A DNA stretch of 13,845 nt, taken from the NCBI GenBank assembly GCA_009784995.1, contig WQXE01000041.1, forward strand, positions 1 through 13,845, given 5' to 3'. Position 1 is the first letter of the stretch; the number at the start of each line of letters is the position of its first letter. The DNA comes from Treponema sp. GTDB taxonomy: Bacteria > Spirochaetota > Spirochaetia > Treponematales > Breznakiellaceae. A program made the translations under genes and the position numbers. The notes beneath the pieces were generated by a model. The model was given only the letters and a program-made list of their open reading frames with translations. It was not told the origin of the DNA and ran no database searches. This document shows positions 13,761 through 13,845 of the stretch, piece after piece.

Positions 13761-13845
13761 TGTAGAAACTGCCGCTGAATTGTTAGAGCGGGTAAAAAAC
13801 GAAATCGCGAAAGCCTTTATCGGACAAAAACAACTTGTAGATCAT
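13741..13845 (+). CDS. MoxR-family AAA+ ATPase, N-terminal fragment (runs off the window)
   Basis: The window ends after 35 codons. 'AAELLERVKNEIAKAFIGQKQLVDH' is the typical opening of MoxR ATPases, with the conserved I-G-Q motif (residues 27-29) just ahead of the ATP-binding core, which lies outside the window. GGAG at 13729-13732 is 8 bases before the ATG; the start overlaps the DUF4350-like gene by 20 bases, so translation is coupled. MoxR proteins are AAA+ chaperones that help assemble or activate partner proteins, often with VWA or DUF58 proteins encoded next to them. Walker motifs cannot be checked here. Confidence 0.85.
   Translation, partial: MEQQNFNVETAAELLERVKNEIAKAFIGQKQLVDH

Overview
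The window looks like chromosomal DNA from a spirochaete, most likely a host-associated Treponema or close relative. The evidence is a BspA-type leucine-rich-repeat lipoprotein with a relaxed spirochaetal lipobox, a second lipoprotein of the 'LRGDNTNRTISL' beta-helix type, a cyclic-nucleotide-binding/TPR fusion beside a Crp-type regulator, and moderately AT-rich DNA. I assign this by recognition only, with no database search.

Layout: (1) Positions 1-2479, minus strand, a surface or accessory block: an LRR lipoprotein, then a two-transmembrane protein with a beta-rich C-terminal domain that resembles the Cap15-type (CBASS effector) architecture, then the start of a beta-helix lipoprotein cut by the window edge. 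A divergent XRE-type regulator (2669-2989) lies to the right. A 17-bp perfect dyad sits at the predicted transcription start of the LRR gene. (2) Positions 2990-3216, a non-coding stretch with several stem-loops, the first a probable terminator. (3) Housekeeping genes: a ComM/YifB AAA+ ATPase (plus) convergent with an RNase AM/TrpH-like PHP phosphoesterase (minus). (4) Positions 5919-13845, one tightly packed plus-strand operon running off the right edge: amidohydrolase, CNB-TPR protein, Crp-family regulator, DUF5362-like membrane protein, RDD protein, SpoIIM-like protein, a DUF4129-like membrane protein, a DUF4350-like protein, and the first 35 codons of a MoxR AAA+ ATPase. Most junctions overlap or are a few bases long.

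How it fits together: the right-hand operon is the MoxR/RDD/SpoIIM/DUF4129/DUF4350 membrane module known from many bacteria, here preceded by two cyclic-nucleotide-binding-domain proteins and an amidohydrolase. The first CNB domain has lost the glutamate that contacts the nucleotide ribose in CRP. The second keeps the full E/R/S set and has a DNA-binding domain. A hairpin that would hide the Shine-Dalgarno sequence lies exactly between the sensor part and the membrane part. My reading, an inference, is that this is a signal-responsive envelope module. The most interesting accessory item is the apparently orphan 2TM/beta-rich protein among the lipoprotein genes.
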